Shown one piece after another: positions 15,769 through 24,460 of a stretch of 64,000 nucleotides of DNA (within the stretch, counting starts at the first letter, position 1; each line of letters begins with the position of its first letter). Origin of the DNA: Motilimonas cestriensis (lineage in GTDB: Bacteria; Pseudomonadota; Gammaproteobacteria; Enterobacterales; CBDFNC01); the NCBI RefSeq assembly GCF_021295315.1, contig NZ_JAIMJA010000004.1, forward strand, positions 62,001 to 126,000, written 5' to 3'. Position numbers and translations under genes: made by a program. The notes below the pieces were generated by a model. It did not search any database, was not told where the DNA came from, and was given only the letters and a program-made list of their open reading frames with translations.

Positions 15769-16683
15769 ATGCTGAAATTAGCTGCATACCCAGAGCAAGT
15801 GCAAGCCGCATTAAAGCAGCAAGGTTTGTTCTTGTCGTTGCCGCCTTTTGTTATTCAAGTGCGTTGCTCAAGTACTGCCTTGGCTGACTATTTTACCCGC
15901 ATTTATGCCGACCATGAGTTCTTTCCTCAGCCGCAAGTGGCTAGTTTTAATATTGAGTTAAAGCATGAGAGTGGCTTACGACGTTGGCTTAAACCACAAA
16001 TTCGCTTTTATCAAAATGAGCATGCGCCATTTTTTTCTATGCCTGAATCCCATGCACCAATCCTGTGGGAGTGGGGGCTTAATTATTGTATTGCCGCCAA
16101 GTATCACTCTTGCTTAACCATACATGCCGCGGTAGTGGCTAAAAATGGTGAAGCGTTAGTTATACCCGCACCGCCTGGTTCGGGTAAAAGTACCTTGTGT
16201 GCCTTGCTTTGCAGTCATGGTTGGCAGTTGTTATCTGATGAATTCGCCTTGATTGATTTGTCATCTCGGCAAGTGCAAGCGCTACCACGGCCAATTAGCT
16301 TAAAAAATCAGTCGATTGATGTATTGAAGGCTCATGTTGAAAAAAAGCAAAACCGTGGGCGTTTTTCAGCAGAATATTTAGGCACGAGTAAGGGTCGTGT
16401 CGCCTTATATTCAGTGCCCACTGAACAGCTTGCCCAAGACCAGCACAGTTATCCGATCAAGCAAGTGCTATTCCCTCGCTATTGCCAAGACCAAGTCTGC
16501 AACGTGACACCTATTTCACCGGCACAATGCTTAATGCAATTGGCCGACAATAGTTTTAATTTTGCGGTGCTTGGTCAAGCGGCCTTTGTTTGTTTGGCGG
16601 AGGTTGTCGCATCGAGCCATGCTTACAGTGTTGATTATGGCGATTTTAATGCCTTGCTTACGCAATTGGACACCTTGCCGTGA
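15769..16683 (+). CDS. HprK-related kinase A
   Basis: A 304-aa ATPase related to HPr kinase/phosphorylase (TIGR04352 type). It has the P-loop P-P-G-S-G-K-S-T at 136-142 (Lys140), preceded by the conserved T-I-H-A (His119) and followed by D-E-F-A-L-I-D. Such proteins occur with a PqqD-like and a nucleotidyltransferase-like protein, often in genomes with PEP-CTERM systems; the phosphorylated target is unknown and no HPr is encoded here. ATG 15769 with AGGTGG is preferred over GTG 15760. The stop overlaps the next start (GTGA). Confidence 0.85.
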   Translation: MLKLAAYPEQVQAALKQQGLFLSLPPFVIQVRCSSTALADYFTRIYADHEFFPQPQVASFNIELKHESGLRRWLKPQIRFYQNEHAPFFSMPESHAPILWEWGLNYCIAAKYHSCLTIHAAVVAKNGEALVIPAPPGSGKSTLCALLCSHGWQLLSDEFALIDLSSRQVQALPRPISLKNQSIDVLKAHVEKKQNRGRFSAEYLGTSKGRVALYSVPTEQLAQDQHSYPIKQVLFPRYCQDQVCNVTPISPAQCLMQLADNSFNFAVLGQAAFVCLAEVVASSHAYSVDYGDFNALLTQLDTLP

Positions 16684-17690
16684 GTGATGCTATGGATAGA
16701 TATCAAGACCCATTAATGTGCTTATTGCGTGCGCCTGATTTAGCACAAAACTTTTCTCCTGAGCAATGGAATTTGGCATTAGGCCAAGCTGAGTTGGCGC
16801 AATTGATGGGCGTTTTAGCAAGCCAGTACCTGCCTGCTTCAAGCTGGTTGCCGCAAGTGGTTCAACAGCGGTTGGCATGGGCGAATCGTTTAGTCGAACA
16901 TCAGCAGCGTGCGGTCAATATGGCATTACAGCAGTTGTTTGACGCCCTCGGTATGTTTTCGCCGATGTTACTAAAAGGGGCGGCGTATCAAGTTGCCGCT
17001 ACTCCTAATAGTGCAGGGCGAATGATGTCAGATATCGATATTTTAATTCCACAGCAGCATTTACAAAAAGCCGAACAAAGCCTGTGGTTACATGGCTGGG
17101 ATAACCGTGGTAAAACTCCCTACGATGAAAAGTATTACCGTGCTTGGATGCATGAGCTACCGCCCTTTGTCCATCAAAAAACCGGTATCATTCTCGATCT
17201 GCATCATCATTGGTTACCCAGCAGCTGTCGCTGGCAATTTGATATTAATGAAGTATGCAAAAAGGCTAGCTACTGCACCGAGTCATCATTTTTAATTCCT
17301 GAAATTAAAGATTTGTGTATCCATTCAGCTATCCATCTGGTCACCAGTGGCGAGGGGGATAAAGGTTGGCGAGATTTACGGGACCTTTACTTATTGAGTC
17401 AGTTGACTGAGCGTGAGCCCTTACTTGCGCGCGCGGAGCAGTTCGGTTTAGTTAAGCCTGTGGCAAAGGTATTAGTGTTAGCAGAGCAATTATTTGGCGA
17501 GCAGCCCATTGCACCAACAGCATCATGGGCACTAAAAGCCATGTTGCCAGCGCATTCTAGTTATCAGTCTTGGTCTGTCAGCGCGGCGAAAATGAGTTTT
17601 TATTGCCAAGCACATTTGTCGCGTATGCCACTGCCTTTATTGTTGCCACACCTGATGCGTAAAGCGGCGGCGCGCTATGCTAAAGCTTAG
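16680..17690 (+). CDS. Nucleotidyltransferase-family protein (NTP_transf_5) of the HPr-rel-A system
   Basis: A 336-residue cytoplasmic protein of the NTP_transf_5 family. The diagnostic stretch is L-L-K-G-A-A-Y ... G-R-M-M-S-D-I-D-I-L-I-P near residues 97-122, where the D-I-D acidic pair would bind metal. Later histidines (H-H-H near 179) and D-L-R-D-L-Y match the family. The GTG start at 16680 overlaps the kinase stop by 4 bases; ATG 16692 is an alternative. It is presumably part of the same modification system as the HprK-like and PqqD-like proteins. Substrate unknown. Confidence 0.8.
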   Translation: MSDAMDRYQDPLMCLLRAPDLAQNFSPEQWNLALGQAELAQLMGVLASQYLPASSWLPQVVQQRLAWANRLVEHQQRAVNMALQQLFDALGMFSPMLLKGAAYQVAATPNSAGRMMSDIDILIPQQHLQKAEQSLWLHGWDNRGKTPYDEKYYRAWMHELPPFVHQKTGIILDLHHHWLPSSCRWQFDINEVCKKASYCTESSFLIPEIKDLCIHSAIHLVTSGEGDKGWRDLRDLYLLSQLTEREPLLARAEQFGLVKPVAKVLVLAEQLFGEQPIAPTASWALKAMLPAHSSYQSWSVSAAKMSFYCQAHLSRMPLPLLLPHLMRKAAARYAKA

Positions 17691-17768
17691 TGATTGCAAG
17701 CAAAAGAGTAAGACGAAGCAGAGTATTTATGACACTGCGCAGATGAAGCTCAGGCTTAAGGTGCTGAC

Positions 17769-19793
17769 ATGGCATTTTTAAGTTATTTGTCCGCGGGATT
17801 AGCCTACTTATTTTTTGCGGCTTTGTTGCTGGCTGCAAAGGTGAAATCAAATTCGGGTAGGTTGCTACTGCTGGTGTGCTTTGTTGGCGTACTTTGGTCG
17901 CTGCAGGTACTACTCTATTTTGAACTGGCTTGGGGCGAGTTGACCGACTTCTTATTGCTTGATGGTTTGCGCAGTGTCAGTTGGTTGATATTTATTATTT
18001 GTTTAATGGAGCCTGAAACGCGCATTAGTAAACAACTAATGCGGTCGACATGGTTTTGGCTCAGCTTGGTGATACTGGCGAGTTTGGCCTACAACCTAAT
18101 ACTTAATCCACAAATGTCTCCGCTATGGAGTTATTACCTTAATATTTTTTTAGTGGTGCAAGTGCTGGTGCATTTAGAGCGAGTCTATCGGCATCTCACC
18201 ATGGAGCATCGCTGGCGATTAAAGCCGCTGGTGTTGTATCTGGGCTTAATTTTTGGCTTTGATTTCTTCTTTTACGCGCAAGCAGCGTTATTTGCTGAGT
18301 TTGATGTTGAATTTTGGCAAGCTCGCGGCTTTGTCCATTGTTTGACCTTACCCATGTTAGTGATTGCCACTCGGCGGACCACGCACTGGTCGGCGCGTAT
18401 TTATGTATCAAGAGATGTGGTGTTTCATAGTAGCTTGATGATGCTAGCTGGGTTGTATTTATTATTAATGGCCTTAGTCGGCTACTACATCAAATACATG
18501 GGCGGAGAGTGGGGCGGCGCGATACAGTTGTTGTTTGCTGTAGTCGCTTTATTAATGCTGGCGGTGGTGTTTTTCTCGGAATCATTCCGACAAAAGGTAA
18601 AGGTCTTTATTGCCAAGCACTTTTTTGCCAATCGTTATGAATATCGTGATGAGTGGTTATCGTTAACGCAAGATTTAATGGAGCAAACGGAGCAAAGCTC
18701 GCCTTATCAACATGCTTTAGCGATTATGCTTAAACGACTTAGCGCTGATACCGGTTTCATTTATCAAACCCAAGGTCAACAGGTGACTAAAATGGCGCAA
18801 AGTGACTCTGCTCGAGCGCTACCAAACGATGCGGTAGCGCCTTTAGTTGCGTACTTTAAGCATCATAACTGGCTCATTGATTTAGTCGAGTTACGTAACT
18901 CGCCGCAGCGCTATCCTGATTTAGTGGTGCCGCCTGCTTTGATTAATCAAAGCCAAGTTTGGTTAGTGGTGCCCGCCTTTTATCAACAGGAATTGATTGG
19001 CATTATGCTCATTGGCCCTTCGCGAGCGCTGCGTCAGTTAAATTGGGAAGACCGCGACTATATTAAAGTGATTGCTAAGCAATTAGCCCATTATTTGGTG
19101 CTGCATCAGGCGCACAGTGAGTTGGCAGAAGCGAAGCAATTTCAAGCTTTTAACCAGATGTCTGCGTTTTTAGTACATGACTTGAAAAATACCTTGGCGC
19201 AGCTTTCTTTAATTGTTTCCAATGCCGAAAAACATAAAACCAATCCAGAGTTTATTGACGACAGCTTAGTCACCATCGACAACGCGGTACAGCGGATCAC
19301 ACGGGTGGTGGATCACTTTCGTCCAAATGAAAACCAACCGAGCTGTTTAGCCAATGTGTCTCTTGAGGCTATATTAATGCACGTATGTCACGAGCGATCC
19401 CATGTTCAGCCTATCCCTTCACTGCGTATTGAACATGATGTCACCTTATATACGGATGCGAACCGGCTGCAGGAAGTATTGCTTCACTTAGTGCAAAACG
19501 CACAAGAAGCGACCAGTGCTCAGGGCGAGGTAAACTTAGTTTTACAGGTAAGCGACAATACGGTCGATATTCATATTCAAGATACTGGTTGCGGTATGGA
19601 TGATGACTTTATTCGCCATCGTCTTTTTGCCCCCTTTGACACCACTAAAGGTAATGCGGGGATGGGCATTGGCGTCTATGAAGCTCGGCAGTTTGCTATG
19701 GCTAATCAAGGGCTGCTAACTGTGTCTAGTGAAGTGGGTATCGGGAGCCACTTTACTTTATCTTTACCGCTTCCTGAGCACACGGATACATAA
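17769..19793 (+). CDS. prsK: PEP-CTERM system histidine kinase PrsK
   Basis: A 674-aa membrane kinase partnering PrsR. The N-terminal 270 residues hold about eight membrane helices, then a GAF-like segment (about 310-450), an H-box with His470 in V-H-D-L-K-N-T-L-A-Q-L, and a HATPase domain with N-A-Q-E-A, D-T-G-C-G-M and G-M-G-I-G-V-Y-E. This layout defines the TIGR02916 family. It would sense an unknown cue and control exopolysaccharide and PEP-CTERM gene expression. AAGGTG precedes ATG 17769. It lies 9 bases before prsR in the same operon. Confidence 0.92.
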   Translation: MAFLSYLSAGLAYLFFAALLLAAKVKSNSGRLLLLVCFVGVLWSLQVLLYFELAWGELTDFLLLDGLRSVSWLIFIICLMEPETRISKQLMRSTWFWLSLVILASLAYNLILNPQMSPLWSYYLNIFLVVQVLVHLERVYRHLTMEHRWRLKPLVLYLGLIFGFDFFFYAQAALFAEFDVEFWQARGFVHCLTLPMLVIATRRTTHWSARIYVSRDVVFHSSLMMLAGLYLLLMALVGYYIKYMGGEWGGAIQLLFAVVALLMLAVVFFSESFRQKVKVFIAKHFFANRYEYRDEWLSLTQDLMEQTEQSSPYQHALAIMLKRLSADTGFIYQTQGQQVTKMAQSDSARALPNDAVAPLVAYFKHHNWLIDLVELRNSPQRYPDLVVPPALINQSQVWLVVPAFYQQELIGIMLIGPSRALRQLNWEDRDYIKVIAKQLAHYLVLHQAHSELAEAKQFQAFNQMSAFLVHDLKNTLAQLSLIVSNAEKHKTNPEFIDDSLVTIDNAVQRITRVVDHFRPNENQPSCLANVSLEAILMHVCHERSHVQPIPSLRIEHDVTLYTDANRLQEVLLHLVQNAQEATSAQGEVNLVLQVSDNTVDIHIQDTGCGMDDDFIRHRLFAPFDTTKGNAGMGIGVYEARQFAMANQGLLTVSSEVGIGSHFTLSLPLPEHTDT

Positions 19794-19802
19794 GGAGTCT
19801 TG

Positions 19803-21194
19803 ATGAATACAGATAAGCCTTTACTGCTGGTGGTAGAAGACGACTTAGGCATTCAGAAGCAGCTAAAATGGAGCTTAGACGAATTTGAATTGGTTTTTGC
19901 GCAAGACAGAGCCAGTGCCATTAAGCAGCTGCGACGCCATGAACCTAAAGTAGTGACACTCGACTTAGGATTACCGCCAGACAGTGCCAATGCGACCGAA
20001 GGTATGGCGACACTCTCTGAGATATTAACCCTGAGTCCTTTAACTAAAGTGATTGTTGTCACGGGCAGCGATGATAAAGCCCATGCTATCGAAGCGGTAC
20101 GTTTAGGTGCTTACGACTTTTATCATAAGCCTATTGCTGCTGACACGTTAAATATTATTCTCCATCGGGCATACTGGCTTTATGAGTTAGAAGAGGCTAA
20201 TCAACAGTTTAGTCAGATAAATGTGCGCTTGGCTCGAATCATTGGTGATAGTCCTGAAATTCAAAAACTGTGCCGTGTGGTTGAAAAAATAGCGCCGACC
20301 GAGTTGACGACTTTGATTCTAGGCGAAAGTGGCACCGGTAAAGAGGTGTTTGCTCGTGCGATCCACGAGTGTAGTTTGCGCCATGATGCGCCTTTTGTTG
20401 CGATTAATTGTGCCTCGATTCCTGACAATTTATTGGAAAGTGAATTATTTGGTTACGAGCGAGGTGCATTTACCGGTGCCCATAAAAAAACACCCGGTAA
20501 AATAGAATGTGCGCAAGGTGGCACCTTATTTCTTGATGAAATTGGCGATATGCCGTTAGCGTTGCAAGCCAAAATGCTGCGTTTTCTGCAAGAGCGAGTG
20601 ATCGAGCCGGTTGGTAGTCGTCAAGAGATTGAAGTTGATGTGCGCGTGGTGTGCGCGACCAACAAAGATGTGCTGGCCATGGCTCAGCAGCAGCTATTTC
20701 GCGAGGACTTGTACTATCGTATCAGTGAAATGACCTTAACCTTACCGCCTTTACGGGAGCGAGGGGGCGATGTATTGCTGTTGGCGCGGGCCTTTTTAGT
20801 CAGTATAAATAAAGAGCTAGGTTGTCATGTTAAGGGCTATGATGATTCCGCGTTGCAGGCGCTTTATCATTATCACTGGCCAGGTAATATTCGAGAACTA
20901 CAAAATAAAATCAAATCTGCTGTGATCATGGCTGAAACATCGCGTATTAGTGACAGTGACTTGCTGTTATGCCAACCCAGGGAAGCGGCTACAACGCTGT
21001 TTAACTTACGTGAAGTGCGTGAGGAGGCTGAAAGTCAGGCTATTGTCGAGGCCTTGAGTTACAGCGGCCACAATATTTCAAAAACAGCGGATTTGTTAGG
21101 CATCACCCGACCCACCTTATATGCCTTGATGGAAAAGTATGCTTTGTCGAGTAATAAAGATAGTTCGGATATCTCACCAGCCACTTCGAGTTGA
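19803..21194 (+). CDS. prsR: PEP-CTERM-box response regulator PrsR (sigma54 activator)
   Basis: A 463-aa NtrC-class regulator: receiver domain with Asp54 (V-T-L-D-L), a sigma54-interacting AAA+ domain with Walker A G-E-S-G-T-G-K-E, the G-A-F-T-G-A loop, D-E-I-G-D-M, and a C-terminal Fis-type helix-turn-helix (N-I-S-K-T-A-D-L-L-G-I-T-R-P-T-L-Y). It would open RpoN promoters of PEP-CTERM and exopolysaccharide genes (TIGR02915). ATG 19803 is chosen with the AAGGAG site; a TTG at 19800 is in frame. I saw no clear -24/-12 promoter in the XrtA divergent region. Confidence 0.92.
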   Translation: MNTDKPLLLVVEDDLGIQKQLKWSLDEFELVFAQDRASAIKQLRRHEPKVVTLDLGLPPDSANATEGMATLSEILTLSPLTKVIVVTGSDDKAHAIEAVRLGAYDFYHKPIAADTLNIILHRAYWLYELEEANQQFSQINVRLARIIGDSPEIQKLCRVVEKIAPTELTTLILGESGTGKEVFARAIHECSLRHDAPFVAINCASIPDNLLESELFGYERGAFTGAHKKTPGKIECAQGGTLFLDEIGDMPLALQAKMLRFLQERVIEPVGSRQEIEVDVRVVCATNKDVLAMAQQQLFREDLYYRISEMTLTLPPLRERGGDVLLLARAFLVSINKELGCHVKGYDDSALQALYHYHWPGNIRELQNKIKSAVIMAETSRISDSDLLLCQPREAATTLFNLREVREEAESQAIVEALSYSGHNISKTADLLGITRPTLYALMEKYALSSNKDSSDISPATSS

Positions 21195-21210
21195 GTGTCA
21201 ATGAGGGGGC

Positions 21211-21236
21211 AAAAAAAAGCCGGCAAAAGCCGGCTT
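21211..21236 (-). terminator. Rho-independent terminator of hpf
   Basis: On the minus strand, AAGCCGGC-TTTT-GCCGGCTT is followed by a run of eight T bases and lies 20 bases after the hpf stop. On the plus strand the hairpin also follows the prsR stop by 16 bases and may serve both. Confidence 0.85.
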
Positions 21237-21256
21237 GAAACACGTTGAAATAACGA

Positions 21257-21619
21257 TTAGTCGTTAACTAATTTCATTTCTTGAATAATTTCATGTGCGA
21301 TCTCCGGTGTGGTTGAAACCGGTTTAGTATGGCGATCTGCTTTCAATTGGCCTTTACGATGAGTTAACGCTGCATCTAGCTTTTTAACTGCGTTAGCGAT
21401 GGCAGGGTAAAGTGTTTCTGCAGTACCACGAGCTGATATTTGTGCCCCTTCATAAGTCGTGCTGACTTCTAGATTAGATTCCGCGTGTTGTTCGGAAACA
21501 ATGACGTTTAACGCAATGATGCTGGGAAAATGTGAAGCGATCTTGGCAAATTTTTCTTCTAAATGCTTGATGATGTTATCAGTGATTTTAGTGTTGTGGC
21601 CTGTAACATTTATTTTCAT
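21257..21619 (-). CDS. hpf: Ribosome hibernation-promoting factor, short form
   Basis: A 120-aa HPF/RaiA-family protein beginning MKINVTGHNTKITD, with V-I-V-S-E-Q-H, a G-A-Q-I-S-A-R-G-T-A-E-T-L-Y-P-A-I segment and D-A-A-L-T-H-R-K. It binds the 30S subunit in stationary phase and helps form inactive ribosomes. It is somewhat longer than E. coli HPF (95 aa) and closer to RaiA in length, without the dimerisation domain of long HPF. AGAGGGA precedes ATG 21619. It is not next to rpoN here, so the paralog assignment is tentative. Confidence 0.85.
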   Translation of the reverse strand: MKINVTGHNTKITDNIIKHLEEKFAKIASHFPSIIALNVIVSEQHAESNLEVSTTYEGAQISARGTAETLYPAIANAVKKLDAALTHRKGQLKADRHTKPVSTTPEIAHEIIQEMKLVND

Positions 21620-21843
21620 ATGAAGTCCCTCTTCACTGTGATAGTTGGTTACTGGATACTTCTAGTAACACATTGTTTTAGGGTCGCTTTCAGTTTACTT
21701 AAAATAAGAAAAAACCTATTGGTAAAAATAATTAAACTGATAGGTACTTATCTATATAAGGCTTTAGCGGCCGACTTTCAAGGTACAGTTTGAGCTAAAT
21801 GGTTAAGTTGACGAAATAGTTGTGAACCAATGTGCAATTTTTA

Positions 21844-22212
21844 TTACAACTCGCAGTCAATCATCTCATAGTTGAGAGCTTGCTCGGCTAATTTACTGAC
21901 ATTGTCAAAACCCGCTTCAGTGGCTTTATTGCTATCTTGACTGGCTATTTCATGGAGGTGGATCCCTGTGCCGCCAGCCCCGCACATAGAGATAATGGCT
22001 AAATCAGTTATTTGTGCACAATAAGACGATATAACGTCTATTCCTGCGTTAGTTAGGATGCTTTGTGTGGTTGTGAGGGTCATCGGAGGTTGCTCGCATT
22101 GGACAAAGCCATCAGATATATAAACTAAGGTAGTTGAGCTTGAGGGTGTACTACAGCCGTTTACCAATAGGCTTGCAAGTAATGCTGTTAGAATGGTGCT
22201 GATTTTGCTCAA
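21844..22212 (-). CDS. Small lipoprotein, 122 aa
   Basis: The N-terminus is a lipoprotein signal, MSKISTILTALLASLLVNGC, with Cys20 as the lipid-attachment residue in an L-V-N-G-C lipobox; the following Ser suggests outer-membrane sorting. The mature part has four further cysteines, including C-E-Q-P-P and a final C-E-L, and a central V-I-S-S-Y-C-A-Q / M-C-G-A-G-G-T-G-I-H-L-H-E-I region. Function unknown. It sits between hpf and the LacI gene. The 21620-21843 gap holds nothing else. Confidence 0.75.
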   Translation of the reverse strand: MSKISTILTALLASLLVNGCSTPSSSTTLVYISDGFVQCEQPPMTLTTTQSILTNAGIDVISSYCAQITDLAIISMCGAGGTGIHLHEIASQDSNKATEAGFDNVSKLAEQALNYEMIDCEL

Positions 22213-22274
22213 TGACGCATCCTTATTTAAATCATAAAACTGAGCGATGTTGTGCTGGTTGATAAAAAGGTGTC

Positions 22275-23285
22275 CTAAAAGTCCAATGCTGGACCGACAC
22301 TGTCTCTGACAACAAGCTCAGGCTTCAAAATAATATCTTTACCCACTTTAACGGGGTCTGCCATGACTTCAAGCAATAAATCGATCGCCGTCTCACCTAG
22401 TGCTGAAATAGGTTGGCGCACGGTGGTGAGAGCGGGATAAGTGTGTTTTGCGTGAAAGTTATCATCATAACCAATCACTGAAATATCCTCTGGTACCCTT
22501 ACTCTTGCTTCTCGTAGCGCAAGTAATACTCCCGCAGCGATGTCATCGTCACCTGCACATATGGCAGTAAAGTTACAATTAAATCCTAGCAGCTTTTTGA
22601 TTTCTGTGTAGCCAAAATCTTCGCTAAACTCGCCATGAATAATTTCATAATTAGATTCATCAACTCCAGCTTCGTCCATCGCCTTGATAAAGCCGAGTTT
22701 TCTTTTTACTGCATCAGGATATCGAGTCAGACCAGCTAACATTAATATTTTTTTATGGCCGTGCTCAAGCAAGTGTTGCGCGGCTAAATAGCCGCCGTAT
22801 TCGTTATCGACCAGCACTGAATTATTGGATAAAGCAGGTGCTGAGATACCTAAGGTGACAATGGGGGTTTGGTTGTAATTGAGTTTACTGATGGTTTCTG
22901 GGGTGGGATTGTTCTCTAAATAAACGATTAAGCCATCACACTGATGAGTTTTAAAAGATAGGATAGCGTTAGCTTCCTTCACTTTATCGCCGAAACTGCT
23001 GGTGGTTAATATTTCCTTATCTTTGCCCATTAAACGGCGCTGCACCCCACCAAGCAACATTGCATAATAAGGGCTTGATATATCAATCAATACTACGCCT
23101 ATCATGCCTGATTTATTGCTTTTTAAGCCTTGAGCAAAACCATTGGGGTGAAAATTGAGCTCTGAAATCGCCTGTTCAACTATGGAACGCGTTTTTTGTG
23201 AAACACTGCTGCCGGGGTTGAGTACCCGAGAAACCGTTGATTTTGATACACCAGCGCGCTTTGCTACATCAGATATGGACGTCAT
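22275..23285 (-). CDS. LacI-family transcription regulator
   Basis: The product of 336 aa begins MTSISDVAKRAGVSKSTVSR, a textbook LacI helix-turn-helix with hinge helix (N-F-H-P-N-G-F-A-Q-G-L), followed by the periplasmic-binding-protein-like sensor domain (G-V-V-L-I-D-I-S-S-P-Y-Y, D-N-E-Y-G-G, V-I-G-Y-D-D, T-V-R-Q-P). ATG 23285 is chosen from this family start; the frame is open to 23366. It should bind a sugar-like effector. No sugar catabolic genes or operator-like palindrome were recognised next to it, so it may act elsewhere or on the exopolysaccharide locus. Confidence 0.88.
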   Translation of the reverse strand: MTSISDVAKRAGVSKSTVSRVLNPGSSVSQKTRSIVEQAISELNFHPNGFAQGLKSNKSGMIGVVLIDISSPYYAMLLGGVQRRLMGKDKEILTTSSFGDKVKEANAILSFKTHQCDGLIVYLENNPTPETISKLNYNQTPIVTLGISAPALSNNSVLVDNEYGGYLAAQHLLEHGHKKILMLAGLTRYPDAVKRKLGFIKAMDEAGVDESNYEIIHGEFSEDFGYTEIKKLLGFNCNFTAICAGDDDIAAGVLLALREARVRVPEDISVIGYDDNFHAKHTYPALTTVRQPISALGETAIDLLLEVMADPVKVGKDIILKPELVVRDSVGPALDF

Positions 23286-23416
23286 AAACCTAATTAAATT
23301 ATTTTTAATTGATTGTATTAACATTAAGGCTGAATTCAACTCCCAACAGCCTAAAGCGTGAAACATGTAGCCTTAGGTGCGGGGTTGGATGTGAGAATTT
23401 GTGTTTTTATTCACAC

Positions 23417-24451
23417 TCAAGCCTTGTTTGATAACTTGGTTTGAATGTTTTTTTCCTTTAAAACTTTGTCTATGTAGCGCAGTAACTTAAGCTTTTCCAT
23501 CATGGTTTTATCTAAGTATTGAAATACTTCTTCTAAGTGCTCTCGTAAAATTCTCGCTTGAGTTAAATCATCTTCACGCTGATCTTTATGGGATAAGGTG
23601 GCCTCATTCGCCGTTGAGTTCGCTAGGGTGGCGTACTCTTGCTCTTGAATAAACTCTTCATTGACTGTGTTGATGGCTTCTTCGTTTATGTAGTTAGCCT
23701 CTTCTAGAAAAGTGAACAACATTAGGCGATCGCAAAACAAGTTAATGATACGTGGGATCCCTCTGGTGTATTGATGAATCAAAGGAAAGCATCCGGGCGA
23801 AAATGCCGGGTTATTTTGCCAGCCAACATGTTTCAAGCGATGCTCTATATAGTGTCGGCACTCTTCACTGGTTAAGGGCGGCAAGTGGCAAGAGGCAATA
23901 ATACGCTGGCGAAATTGCTCCATATTGGCACCTTTGAGCGTGTCCCTTAATTCTTCCTGACCCAATAAAAAACTTTGTAATAACGGCCGATTATCTTGTT
24001 GGATATTCGATAGCATGCGCAATTCTTCAATTGATTCCGCAGGCAGGTTTTGCGCCTCATCAACTAATAATAGTGTGCGTTTACCTTGCTGAAAATTATG
24101 ACTTAGGTATCCCTCAATCCCTTGTAATAGAGCAGCTTTGTCACTATCAGCTGGCAGCTTAAGATGAAAACCAGATGCTATAAGCTTGAGTAAATCCATC
24201 GGATTTAAGCTTGTGGTTACGAGCTGTATTGCTTCCACTTGCTGGCTATTAAGGTTGGATATTAGGTGTTTAGCTAAGGTCGACTTACCTGTTCCGATTG
24301 AGCCTGAAATAACAATAAAGCCTTCACCTTGCTCAAGGCCGTACTGCAGGTAAGACATGGCACGTTTGTGCTCTTTACTGGCAAAGAAAAATTCAGGGTC
24401 CGGCGTTAATTGGAACGGTTTTGCACTCAGGGCAAAGAACTCTTCGTACAT
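23417..24451 (-). CDS. XrtA-associated ATPase
   Basis: A 344-aa AAA ATPase of the ExeA-like TIGR03015 family, starting MYEEFFALSAKPFQLTPDPEFFF. Walker A is G-S-I-G-T-G-K-S-T (Lys56), Walker B L-L-L-V-D-E-A-Q, and a sensor region reads G-I-P-R-I-I-N-L-F-C-D. The C-terminal 80 residues are helical. It is the last gene of the minus arm of the XrtA core, 9 bases from its upstream neighbour. Its role is thought to be in polysaccharide export or regulation; the mechanism is not known. Confidence 0.92.
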   Translation of the reverse strand: MYEEFFALSAKPFQLTPDPEFFFASKEHKRAMSYLQYGLEQGEGFIVISGSIGTGKSTLAKHLISNLNSQQVEAIQLVTTSLNPMDLLKLIASGFHLKLPADSDKAALLQGIEGYLSHNFQQGKRTLLLVDEAQNLPAESIEELRMLSNIQQDNRPLLQSFLLGQEELRDTLKGANMEQFRQRIIASCHLPPLTSEECRHYIEHRLKHVGWQNNPAFSPGCFPLIHQYTRGIPRIINLFCDRLMLFTFLEEANYINEEAINTVNEEFIQEQEYATLANSTANEATLSHKDQREDDLTQARILREHLEEVFQYLDKTMMEKLKLLRYIDKVLKEKNIQTKLSNKA

Positions 24452-24460
24452 GACGCCTCC

